In this document: in pieces, positions 8,659-17,564 of the stretch
Position numbering within the stretch: position 1 is the stretch's first letter
Layout: every line of letters begins with the position of its first letter
Assembly (NCBI GenBank): GCA_944325355.1
Contig: CALUZS010000018.1
Location: 1-48,142 of the forward strand
Direction: 5' to 3'
Length of the DNA: 48,142 nt
Source of the DNA: an uncultured Parabacteroides sp.
GTDB taxonomy: Bacteria > Bacteroidota > Bacteroidia > Bacteroidales > Tannerellaceae
Made by a program: the position numbers and the translations under genes
Notes under the pieces: model-generated
Told to the model about the DNA's origin: nothing
The model's database searches: none
The model's input: only the letters and a program-made list of their open reading frames with translations

Positions 8659-8723
8659 TTTTTTGCAGGTTACCGCGATAACATCGGTTCAATTGCATGC
8701 AGCGGAATTTGTCAATTTCTGAA

Positions 8724-9200
8724 TTAGGAACCGGAATGGAGCAGTTCGTATAACATTAACAGTGCGGTTTCTGCCGAACATCTGATGTTACCGCTGCGTT
8801 CATTCCCGAAATGGAAACATTTGGAAACAATCCTGTCGCCTGCGACCGCCGCAATCCATACCGTTCCGACTGGCTTTTGGGCGGTACCTCCGCCTGGTCC
8901 GGCAATACCGGATGTGGCAACAGCGCAATCGGTTTGCATTAAATTTTTTACACCGAGTGCCATCTGTTCGACTACGGGACGGCTTACAGCCCCATATTTA
9001 TCCAAATCATCTTTCGATACGCCGAGTACCTGCCGTTTCACTTCGTTGCAATAGGAGACAACGCTGCCTAAGAAGTAGTCGGAGCATCCCGGTACGGAAG
9101 TAATCATTGACGCAATTGTTCCTCCGGTACAGCTTTCAGCCGTACTCAATGTCATCTGTTTTTGTCTTAGGATAAGTCCTATTATCTCTTCTGTTTTCAT
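8724..9200 (-). CDS. pncC: Nicotinamide-nucleotide amidohydrolase (CinA C-terminal domain)
   Basis: Hydrolyses NMN to nicotinate mononucleotide and ammonia in the pyridine nucleotide salvage cycle. The protein has 158 residues from the ATG at 9200 and consists only of the CinA C-terminal (PncC) domain. The serine of LSTAESCTGG (S23), and Y50 and K55 in VVSYCNEVKRQVLG, are the expected catalytic cluster; TSGIAGPGGGTAQKPVGTVW (97-116) is the family glycine-rich loop. The start lies 2 bp after the stop of the FGGY kinase gene, so the two are translationally coupled. A longer in-frame start at 9248 would overlap the kinase and is rejected. Confidence 0.93.
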   Translation of the reverse strand: MKTEEIIGLILRQKQMTLSTAESCTGGTIASMITSVPGCSDYFLGSVVSYCNEVKRQVLGVSKDDLDKYGAVSRPVVEQMALGVKNLMQTDCAVATSGIAGPGGGTAQKPVGTVWIAAVAGDRIVSKCFHFGNERSGNIRCSAETALLMLYELLHSGS

Positions 9201-9202
9201 TG

Positions 9203-10702
9203 TTATAGTTTGATGCTGTTCATCACCATTTCCAGACGTTCTTTCCATATATCGAAAGCTCCGCAGTAATTGTTGGCCTTAAGCCCGTCGGGTTCGATAA
9301 CCTTTACTTTTCTCAAAGAAGAGAATGCTTCTTTCTCCGAGGCATAGATGCCAGCTCCCAAACCAGCACCTTTGGCAGCTCCGATAGCTCCTTTGGTATC
9401 ATAAAGCTCAATAATCGAGCCGGTAACGCCGGCAAGTGCTTCGCAGAAGATGGAACTGCGGAACATACTTGTGTTCGATGCCCGGATTACCCATGTGTCG
9501 ATTCCCATTTCAGCCATAATATCCATTCCATATTTTAATGAAAAGACAATTCCTTCCTGTGCGGCGCGGACAAAGTGCGCCCTGTTATGGATATTGAAAT
9601 TCAAACCATGGATGGAACAGTTTATTTGTTTGTTTTGCAGGATACGCTCTGCGCCGTTTCCATAAGGGAGTATGGATAGATTATCCGCTCCGATAGGGAC
9701 AGATGCAGCCATCTCGTTCAAGTCGTGGTACGACATTCCTTCAAATGCCAGATTCTTCCGCAGCCATGAGTATAAAATTCCCGTTCCGTTGATACAAAGC
9801 AAGACTCCGAGACGTGTTTTTTCCGGAGTGTGATTGACGTGTGCAAACGTATTGACACGTGATTGCCTGTCGAATGCGATTTTTCCATTCACTCCGTACA
9901 CAACACCTGATGTTCCCGCTGTGGCGGCTATTTCTCCGGGATTAAGAACATTGAGAGACATCGCGCTGTTCATTTGGTCGCCAGCACGGTAAGTGACAGG
10001 GATTCCTTTTTTTAATCCTAATTCTTGTGCGACTGACGACAATATTTCACCTTGTATTCCGAAAGTCGGGACAGTCATGGGAATTAATTCCTTGTCTATT
10101 CCGTAAAAATTCAATAAGTCTTCGGCAAGCGTGTTATTCTTGAAATCCCATAAAATACATTCAGACAGTCCTGAAATTGTCGTTGCGATATTTCCTGTCA
10201 TTCGCATGGCGATGTAATCTCCAGGAAGCATCATTTTGTAAGCCGATTTATACAGGGCTGGCTCATAATCCCGGACCCATGCCAATTTGGATGCCGTGAA
10301 GTTTCCCGGAGAGTTGAGCAGATGGTCCAGACATTTTTCTTCGCCGATACATTTGAAAGCGTGTTCTCCGTAAGAGACTGCCCGGCTGTCGCACCAAATA
10401 ATTGATGGGCATAAGACTTGTTGCTTTTCATTGACCAAGACCAGTCCATGCATTTGGTAAGAGATTCCTATTGCCTTGATATCTTTTCCCTTGATGCCTG
10501 CATTGCCAATCGCTTCTTTAATGGCATTTTTTAAATAATTCCACCAATCTTCCGGATTTTGTTCAGCCCATCCGGGATGCCTTGCGGCTATGGGGGCTTC
10601 TGTTTTCGGATAAAATCCGAAACCTAATTCTTCTCCGGAATCTTCATCAATGACAGACACCTTTACAGAGGAGCTGCCCATGTCACATCCTAATAAACAC
10701 AT
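9203..10702 (-). CDS. xylB: FGGY-family carbohydrate kinase, xylulokinase type
   Basis: A 499-residue sugar kinase with both FGGY domains. The N-terminal ATP-binding loop is GCDMGSSSVKVSVID (5-19), WAEQNPEDWW follows, then the hinge and sugar-contact region YRAGDQMNSAMSLN. The C-terminal domain has GEIAATAGTSGVVYG and GAIGAAKGAGLGAG near the end. Length and motifs fit xylulokinase (D-xylulose to D-xylulose 5-phosphate). Related FGGY kinases differ in substrate, and no xylose isomerase or transporter is next to it, so the substrate is probable rather than certain. The gene leads a two-gene unit with pncC, an unrelated function. Confidence 0.85.
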   Translation of the reverse strand: MCLLGCDMGSSSVKVSVIDEDSGEELGFGFYPKTEAPIAARHPGWAEQNPEDWWNYLKNAIKEAIGNAGIKGKDIKAIGISYQMHGLVLVNEKQQVLCPSIIWCDSRAVSYGEHAFKCIGEEKCLDHLLNSPGNFTASKLAWVRDYEPALYKSAYKMMLPGDYIAMRMTGNIATTISGLSECILWDFKNNTLAEDLLNFYGIDKELIPMTVPTFGIQGEILSSVAQELGLKKGIPVTYRAGDQMNSAMSLNVLNPGEIAATAGTSGVVYGVNGKIAFDRQSRVNTFAHVNHTPEKTRLGVLLCINGTGILYSWLRKNLAFEGMSYHDLNEMAASVPIGADNLSILPYGNGAERILQNKQINCSIHGLNFNIHNRAHFVRAAQEGIVFSLKYGMDIMAEMGIDTWVIRASNTSMFRSSIFCEALAGVTGSIIELYDTKGAIGAAKGAGLGAGIYASEKEAFSSLRKVKVIEPDGLKANNYCGAFDIWKERLEMVMNSIKL

Positions 10703-10735
10703 AAATTATTTTCTTAAACTTATTCTATCCACAAG

Positions 10736-10743
10736 CAAATTTA
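10736..10743 (-). promoter_or_regulatory. -7 element of the xylulokinase promoter
   Basis: The minus strand reads TAAATTTG, a full TAnnTTTG match, 34 bp upstream of the start codon in the divergent 217-bp gap to lipB. Confidence 0.55.
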
Positions 10744-10896
10744 TAGGTATCATACGAAACCGCAAAATTTATTTTTTGATGAATTTGCCCTTTCTTCGGA
10801 TAAAATGCTCCGGTATTTTTCATGTTGCCGGAATACGTATAAAACGACAGTCTGTTTTTCAAAGAAACTTATGCAGTGGTATATATAATTAATGTG

Positions 10897-10904
10897 TACA
10901 TTTG
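10897..10904 (+). promoter_or_regulatory. Possible -7 element of lipB
   Basis: TACATTTG matches TAnnTTTG but lies only 15 bp before the lipB ATG, which would leave a very short leader. No clear -33 TTTG is seen at the right spacing. Confidence 0.35.
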
Positions 10905-10919
10905 GAAGAAATATCGGTT

Positions 10920-11591
10920 ATGGAGAAAAAAGGTTTTAACTTTATAGATTTAGGACGGATAGATTACGCTTCTGCACTGTTGGAACAGCATCGTTATTTT
11001 GATAAATTGTTGAAGGAGAAAGTTGAAAGAAAATCGGTCTGTTCCGGAGTATTGTTGTTTTGTGAACATCCACCGGTGATAACTTTTGGACGAAGCGCCA
11101 AGGAATCGAATCTTTTAGTCTCTGAATGTCTGCTGAAAGAAAAGGGAATCGAATCCTTTCATATCGACAGGGGTGGGGATGTTACGTACCATGGTCCCGG
11201 GCAAATAACAGGTTATCCGATTTTTGATATAGAATATTGGAATATCGGTTTAAAAGAGTATATATATCGGATAGAAGAGGTGGTTATCCGTTTTTTGTCA
11301 TCCTACGGTGTTAAGGGAGAACGTTTGGATGGAGCCACCGGAGTCTGGATTGAGCCGTCAGGCAGAAGCGCCCGGAAAATTTGTGCGATAGGCGTCCGTA
11401 GCAGCCGATATGTTACAATGCACGGCTTCGCATTGAATATAAACACCGACCTTACTTATTTTTCACTCATCAATCCTTGCGGGTTTACCGACAAGGGAGT
11501 GACTTCCCTTGCCAAGGAACTAGGTTGTGTGGTGGATTTAGAGAAAGCTAAGTTGCAGCTTAGCGGTTTGTTTGCAGAGGTGTTTCCTTAA
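10920..11591 (+). CDS. lipB: Lipoyl(octanoyl) transferase
   Basis: Transfers octanoate from acyl carrier protein to the lipoyl domains of 2-oxoacid dehydrogenases and GcvH. The protein has 223 residues from the ATG at 10920. Family signature RGGDVTYHGPGQ spans 84-95. The catalytic lysine is K153 (RKICAIG) and the acyl-cysteine C187 (LINPCGF), matching the E. coli LipB pair. Start 10920 is preferred over an in-frame TTG at 10902, which falls in the possible promoter. Its last 32 bases overlap the 3' end of the convergent tamB-like gene, so the two transcripts are antisense to each other at their ends. Confidence 0.96.
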   Translation: MEKKGFNFIDLGRIDYASALLEQHRYFDKLLKEKVERKSVCSGVLLFCEHPPVITFGRSAKESNLLVSECLLKEKGIESFHIDRGGDVTYHGPGQITGYPIFDIEYWNIGLKEYIYRIEEVVIRFLSSYGVKGERLDGATGVWIEPSGRSARKICAIGVRSSRYVTMHGFALNINTDLTYFSLINPCGFTDKGVTSLAKELGCVVDLEKAKLQLSGLFAEVFP

Positions 11592-14500
11592 TTTTCAAGC
11601 TGTCATTACTTGCAGCGGGGATGGAGTCGTGCTCTGCCTGCGTGTTCTTGAGACGGTTACGGTGAAATATTTCAGAGAAAGTAGTAAAGTCTTTTTTGAA
11701 CATCAGTCCAACCCCTTGGGTCATCATCGATTGTCTCAGATATTGGTACATATCGTTTGCATGATTGTATGCTTTTAAACGGATTTCCCCGTTTTTTGTC
11801 AGTTTGTATTCCAAATCAAATTCGCCGATAAACGCATTTTTTTGGAGCGCATTGTTTTTGTATCCGAAGTTTCCGTTCAGTAACAGTCTGTTGTCCAATA
11901 ATTGACTGGATAACATCATCTCTACTTCCGTATTAGTATCGAATCCGTCGTCCCCGGCGCGGATGTTGGTGCCGATTTGTACTTTATCGGTAAAGCTGTT
12001 CAGCAACGAGGATAATTGGGACGATATGGCAGATGACGCAACGGCATTAAATTCGTTACTCCTTGTTCCGTTGCTATATTCCGGTGTACAGAACTTATTC
12101 AGTACAAGCAGGTAGATAATCTGCCGGCTCATCATATCCTCGCTGTTTATCAGAGATAATACTTGTCGCTCTAATTCATCGTTAGAATTGGGCAGCTCCA
12201 AATCGAATGCGATAGTTGGATTCCGCAGTACGCCATCAAGCAGTAGAACACAGTTTACAGGAACGCTTGTCCGGGAACTTTCCGCGGCCAACATCTGGTC
12301 TAAATCTGAAAGGTTGGCAGTTAAATTGTAGATGGCGTTGATATTCAGGTTTGCGTTAAATGGGTCTCCATGAAAATTAATACTGCTACCTTCCCGTATC
12401 TTGAAGTCCCTGTGGATAATCTGCTGTAAGTTGAAGTTGTAATTTCCACTGACGATGGTGTAGTTGCCATAAATTTTTAAATCGGTCTTTGTTCCGTATT
12501 GGATTTGTAGCTGTCCGCTTCCGTTCCCTCGGATTTTATCGCCGGTAGCAGAGTTCATGATAACGTCGAAATTGGCATTAGGCGTCAAATCTAGCTGGAA
12601 ATTCATTCGTAATTCCGTACCTTCATCTTGAACGGCGAAGGCTGCAGGATGCGGAACGGAATCTTTTTTCTGGATCGCCAAAGAATCATTCCTTAACTTT
12701 TCTTTGTCTTTGTCGATAAAAGTTATGAAGTTGTAATCGGCAGCTTTCGAATTGTCTATGAAGTTAAGCGAAATTTTTGTGCTCGGCTTACTCTGCATGT
12801 TGATATTGAAATCGATGATTTCAGAGTCACCTGCTATTTTTGCATCTCCTCCCGCAAAGACACTCCCGTAAATCATCGGGTTATCTTTTTGTGAAACATC
12901 ATACATCAGCAAATTGTCGGTTTCAGCCTTGATATTGAAATTAATATCTTTGAAATGGTTGTGCTTTAATTCCAAGTAAAGCTTTGCCGGATTGTTGAAT
13001 TTATCATATATGGTGATGTCTCGGAACTGGATGGATGAACGGTCCATATGGATTGAGTCGGAAAAAGAGTACTCTGTCTTTATGAAATCTATGCCGACCT
13101 TTCCGTCTTTAATAAGGGCGTCTCCCTCTACATTCAGTTTTTTGAACGGTCCATGCAGATGGATGTGTCCGAAAGCGCGTCCTTGCAGATTCTTTACTGC
13201 TTTTTGCACAAAGGGATTGATAAATGCCATATTTATGTCATTGGCGTTGAAATGTAAGGATAATCCGGGTTCCCGTTCGGGGATTCGGACAGGGTAAATA
13301 TATCCGTTGACATCTGTTTGGGTCGTGTCGTTCTTGTGGATGCTGCCAGCCATGAATATGCCTTTCTTTTTGTCATCCCATTCGCTGAACATGTCCAGTT
13401 TGCCGAAAACAACTTTGTTGAATGCAAAATTTTCTATGGTTAAGTTTTCTGTATTAATCATTCGATTGTTATAGAGATCCACAAGATTGAAAGTACCTGT
13501 GGCCTTTCCTTCAAAGAGGACGGAATTTATGTTCAGAATATTGAAGACATATCCTATTTCTGTTTGATTCAGATTTAGGAATAATGTATCGCCCGGATTA
13601 TGGGAGATATTCCCATTTATCCGGATGAATTCGTCCAAGTGGGATATTTGGAAGTCACGGATATTTATTCCGCTGTTCTTTACTGTTATTGAAGCCGGTT
13701 TTATGTTCCATAGGGAATCGTTGACAATAATATAGCTATTGTCGATGTCGATGTCGGTTCGTAAAGCCGGCAGATTCTCTTCTGTAATTTCTTCTGTGAA
13801 TTTTGTTGTGGCGTTAAGGTGGGCTTTGTATAATTGAGCTTTGTTATTTGCCCATTCGATTACGGAGTGGAGCGTATTATCATTAGCACTGGCATTCAAA
13901 TCTAAATAATTTCTCAGCCCTTTCGCGTTGTATTGTGTCGCTTTTAATTGAAGGACGGCTTCGTCTCTCGGATTTTCGCAAGAGAAATAACCGGATTCAA
14001 AAAACGTTTTTCCTATCATGAAGTTCGGCAGGTAGGCTTTGATGCGGAATTTGTTGTATTGGTTGTTGTAATGCCCTGTGAGACTTCCTTGGCTTAAGAC
14101 CGTGAACGGCAGTTTCAAAGTCCGGGAAATCTGTTCGGTGTTTTCAATGGTGATGAAGAGGGTGAAATCGTTTTCCTCAAACTCTTCGTTCTCTTCCTGG
14201 TCGTCGATTAGCGTAGGGATATACGTTTTGAAAGTATTCATCAGACTGGGAATTATTGTTTTGAAAGAATATCCTCCAGAGATTTCTCCATTTAATATAT
14301 CTGATTTGATTTCCAATTTCCTGTCATCAGAATGCCCGGTTGCCGAGATATTGAATTTGTCGATGAAAAATTCGTTGGGAGCCGTTTTGAAAGACAGACT
14401 GTCGATTTCTATACTGCCCTCTACATTATCTATATTATTCCCTTTAAAGTCTGCATTAAGTACGAGGGATATGAGCGGCTGTTCGTATTTGTCGGTCAGG

Positions 14501-16029
14501 TTGAGCCTGTCAGGCCGCAAACTGTCTATTCTTGTGGTGAAGTTAAACGTTGAGTTGGAGCCTTTGTTTGCAAAAAGCCCGTCGATGTTGAGTTTCCCGT
14601 TGGGATCATCGACACGTATGTTTCCGTTAAATTCGTCTTTTTTGAATTTCCCGGAGAGAAGAATGTTCTGGTATGTGTATTTTTTATATTCCAGCTTCTT
14701 GATAGATGCGTCAATAGTTCCGGAGAAACTGCCGTTTACCGGTCGTATGGCATTTAAAGTGGCATCCATTTGCAGGTTGCCCGACAATCCTTTTTGTCCG
14801 AGTAGCTTTTCCATTTGAATTCCTGGAGTAGAGAGATGCCCCTTTAGTATGGCAGCAATATTTTTGCTTTTGTCTTTTCCGAAAGACATGTCCATGTTGA
14901 CGGAGCCTATCGCCGTTTTCAATTTTCCGTATGCCACCAGATTGTCGAAAAAACCGGATATTTCCCCGTCGAAATGTATAGTCCCGAGTTGCTTTACCGG
15001 CTCAGGAATGGATATCGGCTTCTCATTGAAGTTATTGATTAATCCTTTGAGCCCGTCTTTTGTGATGTACATGTCTTTTATATGTCCGAAGATGTAGGTC
15101 TCTTCCGGGTGGATAACGTTTTTGATATTCATTTTTCCGTTGAACTGCATCTTGTCGCTATATTTCAAGGAGAGCTGGTCCATGGAGAGGTTATTGATGT
15201 ATCCGGATGCCGTTGCCGAAAATTCGAGTGTGTCTTCGAAATTTTTGAATGCGGAAACGAAAGATGACATGTTTTTCAGACAAATCTCTGATGGCGCTAT
15301 TTCGAGGTTGATAGGCGCATTGTTGAGTATTTGATTCAAGCTGTCGGTTTTCGTCAGGTCGATGCTCGCGCGTTTTATCTGCAAGTTGCTTTGCGGCATT
15401 TTCAAACTGAAGTCATCTATAATCAGGCTGTCACGATTTCCGAAAATATTTAAAGCCAGCTTGTCGAGCGAAAAACCGGAATGTTCATCGAAACTTAACC
15501 TTTTGATGTTGGCGTTGACGGTATCTGTCTTGAAAGCCTTTAGAGAAATATTTGCATTGAGATTGCGTAAATCGATATGCTTCGGATTGAATTTTCCGGG
15601 AGTTCTGGCTTCGCTTGCAACATGGTAGCTGAAGTTCCCTTTACGGACAAGTACCGTATTAAAGCGTAGGTCGATATGCTTCTTTTTGGGAATGCTGTCT
15701 TTCGAAGTAAAGGCATCGATGATGAATTGCATGTTCAGAGGGGAGTGGGGTGTCTCTTTTTTCAGGTTGAACGAAAATCCGAAGAGACGTACCGTCGAAA
15801 AGACAAATTTTCCTTGCAGCAAGGGTAATATCTCGAATCCGGCTGCAACATGGTTCGCTTCAAACAGCACATTGTGTTGCTCGTCTTCCAAATATAAATT
15901 CTGGATGATGATATTATTAAACCAGTCGATATTGATAGCTTCAATTCTGACAGGCACATTCAGGTAATCCGACAATTCTTTTGTTGCCAGTTCCGTCACC
16001 TTTTTCTGGACGTACGGAAACCGGAGCAA
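11560..16029 (-). CDS. TamB/YtfN-like translocation and assembly protein (DUF490)
   Basis: At least 1489 residues, the longest gene here. The interior is long beta-rich repeated sequence typical of AsmA/TamB proteins, and the C-terminal about 350 residues (GNYTIVSGNYNFNLQQIIHR, LEYKLTKNGEIRLKAYN) form the conserved DUF490/TamB domain. TamB proteins bridge inner and outer membranes and aid outer-membrane protein or lipid transport. The first usable codon is a TTG at 16029, but the frame stays open to 16131 and encodes a hydrophobic anchor (YIIIFVLTVFWIFY) just before it. No ATG, GTG or TTG precedes that anchor, so the 5' end given here probably cuts off the membrane segment. Converges with lipB, diverges from tsaD. 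Confidence 0.88.
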   Translation of the reverse strand: MLRFPYVQKKVTELATKELSDYLNVPVRIEAINIDWFNNIIIQNLYLEDEQHNVLFEANHVAAGFEILPLLQGKFVFSTVRLFGFSFNLKKETPHSPLNMQFIIDAFTSKDSIPKKKHIDLRFNTVLVRKGNFSYHVASEARTPGKFNPKHIDLRNLNANISLKAFKTDTVNANIKRLSFDEHSGFSLDKLALNIFGNRDSLIIDDFSLKMPQSNLQIKRASIDLTKTDSLNQILNNAPINLEIAPSEICLKNMSSFVSAFKNFEDTLEFSATASGYINNLSMDQLSLKYSDKMQFNGKMNIKNVIHPEETYIFGHIKDMYITKDGLKGLINNFNEKPISIPEPVKQLGTIHFDGEISGFFDNLVAYGKLKTAIGSVNMDMSFGKDKSKNIAAILKGHLSTPGIQMEKLLGQKGLSGNLQMDATLNAIRPVNGSFSGTIDASIKKLEYKKYTYQNILLSGKFKKDEFNGNIRVDDPNGKLNIDGLFANKGSNSTFNFTTRIDSLRPDRLNLTDKYEQPLISLVLNADFKGNNIDNVEGSIEIDSLSFKTAPNEFFIDKFNISATGHSDDRKLEIKSDILNGEISGGYSFKTIIPSLMNTFKTYIPTLIDDQEENEEFEENDFTLFITIENTEQISRTLKLPFTVLSQGSLTGHYNNQYNKFRIKAYLPNFMIGKTFFESGYFSCENPRDEAVLQLKATQYNAKGLRNYLDLNASANDNTLHSVIEWANNKAQLYKAHLNATTKFTEEITEENLPALRTDIDIDNSYIIVNDSLWNIKPASITVKNSGINIRDFQISHLDEFIRINGNISHNPGDTLFLNLNQTEIGYVFNILNINSVLFEGKATGTFNLVDLYNNRMINTENLTIENFAFNKVVFGKLDMFSEWDDKKKGIFMAGSIHKNDTTQTDVNGYIYPVRIPEREPGLSLHFNANDINMAFINPFVQKAVKNLQGRAFGHIHLHGPFKKLNVEGDALIKDGKVGIDFIKTEYSFSDSIHMDRSSIQFRDITIYDKFNNPAKLYLELKHNHFKDINFNIKAETDNLLMYDVSQKDNPMIYGSVFAGGDAKIAGDSEIIDFNINMQSKPSTKISLNFIDNSKAADYNFITFIDKDKEKLRNDSLAIQKKDSVPHPAAFAVQDEGTELRMNFQLDLTPNANFDVIMNSATGDKIRGNGSGQLQIQYGTKTDLKIYGNYTIVSGNYNFNLQQIIHRDFKIREGSSINFHGDPFNANLNINAIYNLTANLSDLDQMLAAESSRTSVPVNCVLLLDGVLRNPTIAFDLELPNSNDELERQVLSLINSEDMMSRQIIYLLVLNKFCTPEYSNGTRSNEFNAVASSAISSQLSSLLNSFTDKVQIGTNIRAGDDGFDTNTEVEMMLSSQLLDNRLLLNGNFGYKNNALQKNAFIGEFDLEYKLTKNGEIRLKAYNHANDMYQYLRQSMMTQGVGLMFKKDFTTFSEIFHRNRLKNTQAEHDSIPAASNDSLKIKETPLQTNR

Positions 16030-16118
16030 TATTGCCGGAGTAGCATAAAATATCCAAAAAACGGTTAATACGAATATGATTATGTACTTTAAACCTCTGA
16101 TGGCTCTATATTTTTTGG

Positions 16119-16126
16119 CAAAACTA
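16119..16126 (-). promoter_or_regulatory. Possible -7 element of the tamB-like gene
   Basis: The minus strand reads TAGTTTTG, a TAnnTTTG match. Transcription from it would begin near 16112, inside the open frame that encodes the membrane anchor. Confidence 0.4.
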
Positions 16127-16185
16127 CAATATTATCGTTATAGATTTTGTTATTTTGCAGAAAAAAAGTACCAGAGGATTGATTT

Positions 16186-17205
16186 ATGAGTGTAACAATA
16201 TTAGGAATAGAATCGTCGTGCGATGATACCTCTTCGGCGGTGATAAGAGACGGGGTCTTGTTGTCGAACGTGATAGCCAGCCAAGCTGTGCATGAAGCTT
16301 ACGGTGGCGTTGTGCCGGAATTGGCTTCCCGTGCCCATCAACAAAACATCATACCGGTGGTTGCCGAAGCAATCAAGCGTGCCGGGATAGATAAGAAAGA
16401 GCTAAGCGCTATTGCCTTTACACGCGGTCCGGGTTTGATGGGCTCATTGCTGGTCGGCACTTCTTTTGCCAAAGGTTTGTCGGCATCGCTTGATATACCG
16501 ATGATTGAGGTGAACCATCTGCAAGCACACGTATTGGCTCATTTTATAAAAGAGACTTCAGCCGATGAGCATGCTCCTGCATTCCCGTTCCTGTGTCTGC
16601 TGGTATCTGGTGGAAATTCCCAAATCATAAAGGTAAATGCGTATAATGACATGGAGGTGATTGGGCAGACAATCGATGATGCCGCCGGTGAAGCATTCGA
16701 TAAATGTGCAAAAGTTATGGGACTGGGTTATCCGGGCGGACCTGTGGTGAACCGGCTGGCAAACGAAGGGAATCCGAATGCGTTTAAGTTCAGCAAACCG
16801 CATATTCCGGGATACGATTACAGTTTTAGTGGCTTGAAGACATCGTTTCTTTATACGTTGAGGGATGCCTTGAAAGAAAATCCGGATTTTATCGAACAGA
16901 ATAAGCAGGATTTATGCGCGTCTTTACAGAAGACGGTTATCGATATCTTGATGGATAAGTTGCGGAAGGCAGCGAAAGATTTGAACATAAACGAGGTAGC
17001 AGTTGCTGGCGGTGTTTCCGCAAATTCAGGATTACGTGACTCGTTCCTGTTGCATGCGGAGAAATATGGTTGGAAAGTTCATATACCTAAGTTTTCGTTT
17101 ACTACGGATAACGCAGCAATGGTGGCAATTACAGGATATTATAAATTTTTGGATAAGGATTTTTGCCCGATGGATGCGGCCCCGTTCTCGAGGGTGGTTA
17201 TATGA
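16186..17205 (+). CDS. tsaD: tRNA N6-threonylcarbamoyladenosine transferase subunit
   Basis: Transfers threonylcarbamoyl to A37 of ANN-decoding tRNAs together with TsaB and TsaE. The length of 339 residues is standard. The start is LGIESSCDDTSSAV (6-19). Metal-binding histidines H111 and H115 sit in EVNHLQAHVLAH; LLVSGGNSQI and the ASKHA signature GLGYPGGPVVNRLA follow, then VAGGVSANSGLR near the C-terminus. No partner subunit is adjacent. It is transcribed away from the tamB-like gene across a 156-bp gap; that gap has only an imperfect promoter match (TTATTTTGCA at about 16149) for this gene. Confidence 0.97.
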   Translation: MSVTILGIESSCDDTSSAVIRDGVLLSNVIASQAVHEAYGGVVPELASRAHQQNIIPVVAEAIKRAGIDKKELSAIAFTRGPGLMGSLLVGTSFAKGLSASLDIPMIEVNHLQAHVLAHFIKETSADEHAPAFPFLCLLVSGGNSQIIKVNAYNDMEVIGQTIDDAAGEAFDKCAKVMGLGYPGGPVVNRLANEGNPNAFKFSKPHIPGYDYSFSGLKTSFLYTLRDALKENPDFIEQNKQDLCASLQKTVIDILMDKLRKAAKDLNINEVAVAGGVSANSGLRDSFLLHAEKYGWKVHIPKFSFTTDNAAMVAITGYYKFLDKDFCPMDAAPFSRVVI

Positions 17206-17287
17206 AACCTTCGGCTGCAAGATGGACGTGTAAAGATTCATTGTGAAAAATATTGGGGTAATTGGTAGAATTAAAAGAAAAGAACAT

Positions 17288-17295
17288 TATCTTTG
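17288..17295 (+). promoter_or_regulatory. -7 element of the tRNA-Ser promoter
   Basis: TATCTTTG matches TAnnTTTG and lies 21 bp before the tRNA. A TTG at 17262-17264 could be the -33 element, with slightly long spacing. Confidence 0.55.
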
Positions 17296-17315
17296 CAACG
17301 TTTTTTGACGGGAAA

Positions 17316-17402
17316 GGAAAGATGCCGGAGTGGTCGATCGGGCCGCACTCGAAATGCGGTGAACGGGTAACTGTTCCCAGGGTTCGAATCCCTGTCTTTC
17401 CG
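17316..17402 (+). tRNA. tRNA-Ser, anticodon CGA
   Basis: An 87-nt class II tRNA. The acceptor arm GGAAAGA (17316-17322) pairs with TCTTTCC (17395-17401), followed by discriminator G. The anticodon stem CCGCA/TGCGG encloses loop CTCGAAA, giving anticodon CGA, which reads UCG. A long variable arm, typical of serine tRNAs, precedes the T arm with GGTTCGAATCC. CCA is not encoded, so the 3' end depends on the CCA-adding enzyme, a gene for which lies at 29513-30949. Confidence 0.95.
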
Positions 17403-17408
17403 CAAGGA

Positions 17409-17446
17409 GGGTTGTCGGAGGTTGTTCGGCAGCCCTTTTTTGTTTT
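17409..17446 (+). terminator. Rho-independent terminator of tRNA-Ser
   Basis: An 8-bp stem with G-T wobbles, GGGTTGTC (17409-17416) against GGCAGCCC (17428-17435), followed directly by TTTTTTGTTTT. Confidence 0.8.
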
Positions 17447-17564
17447 ACGAGAGCGGACGGGGCTTTCCCGGAAGTGATGGTCACTGAAAAGCAGGAAAGC
17501 CATGCGCTTCGTGAGTAGAAAAGCCTGTCTTTGTGTAACCGAAATAATTATATTTATTGTATTT

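Noticed and set aside
13992..14818. Long open frame on the plus strand opposite the tamB-like gene
   Set aside because: It mirrors the codon pattern of the minus-strand gene, has low-complexity Ser/Phe/Leu composition and no leader; a shadow frame.
17316..17402. tRNA-Ser as an attachment site for an integrated element
   Set aside because: No repeat of the tRNA 3' end and no integrase gene was found nearby.
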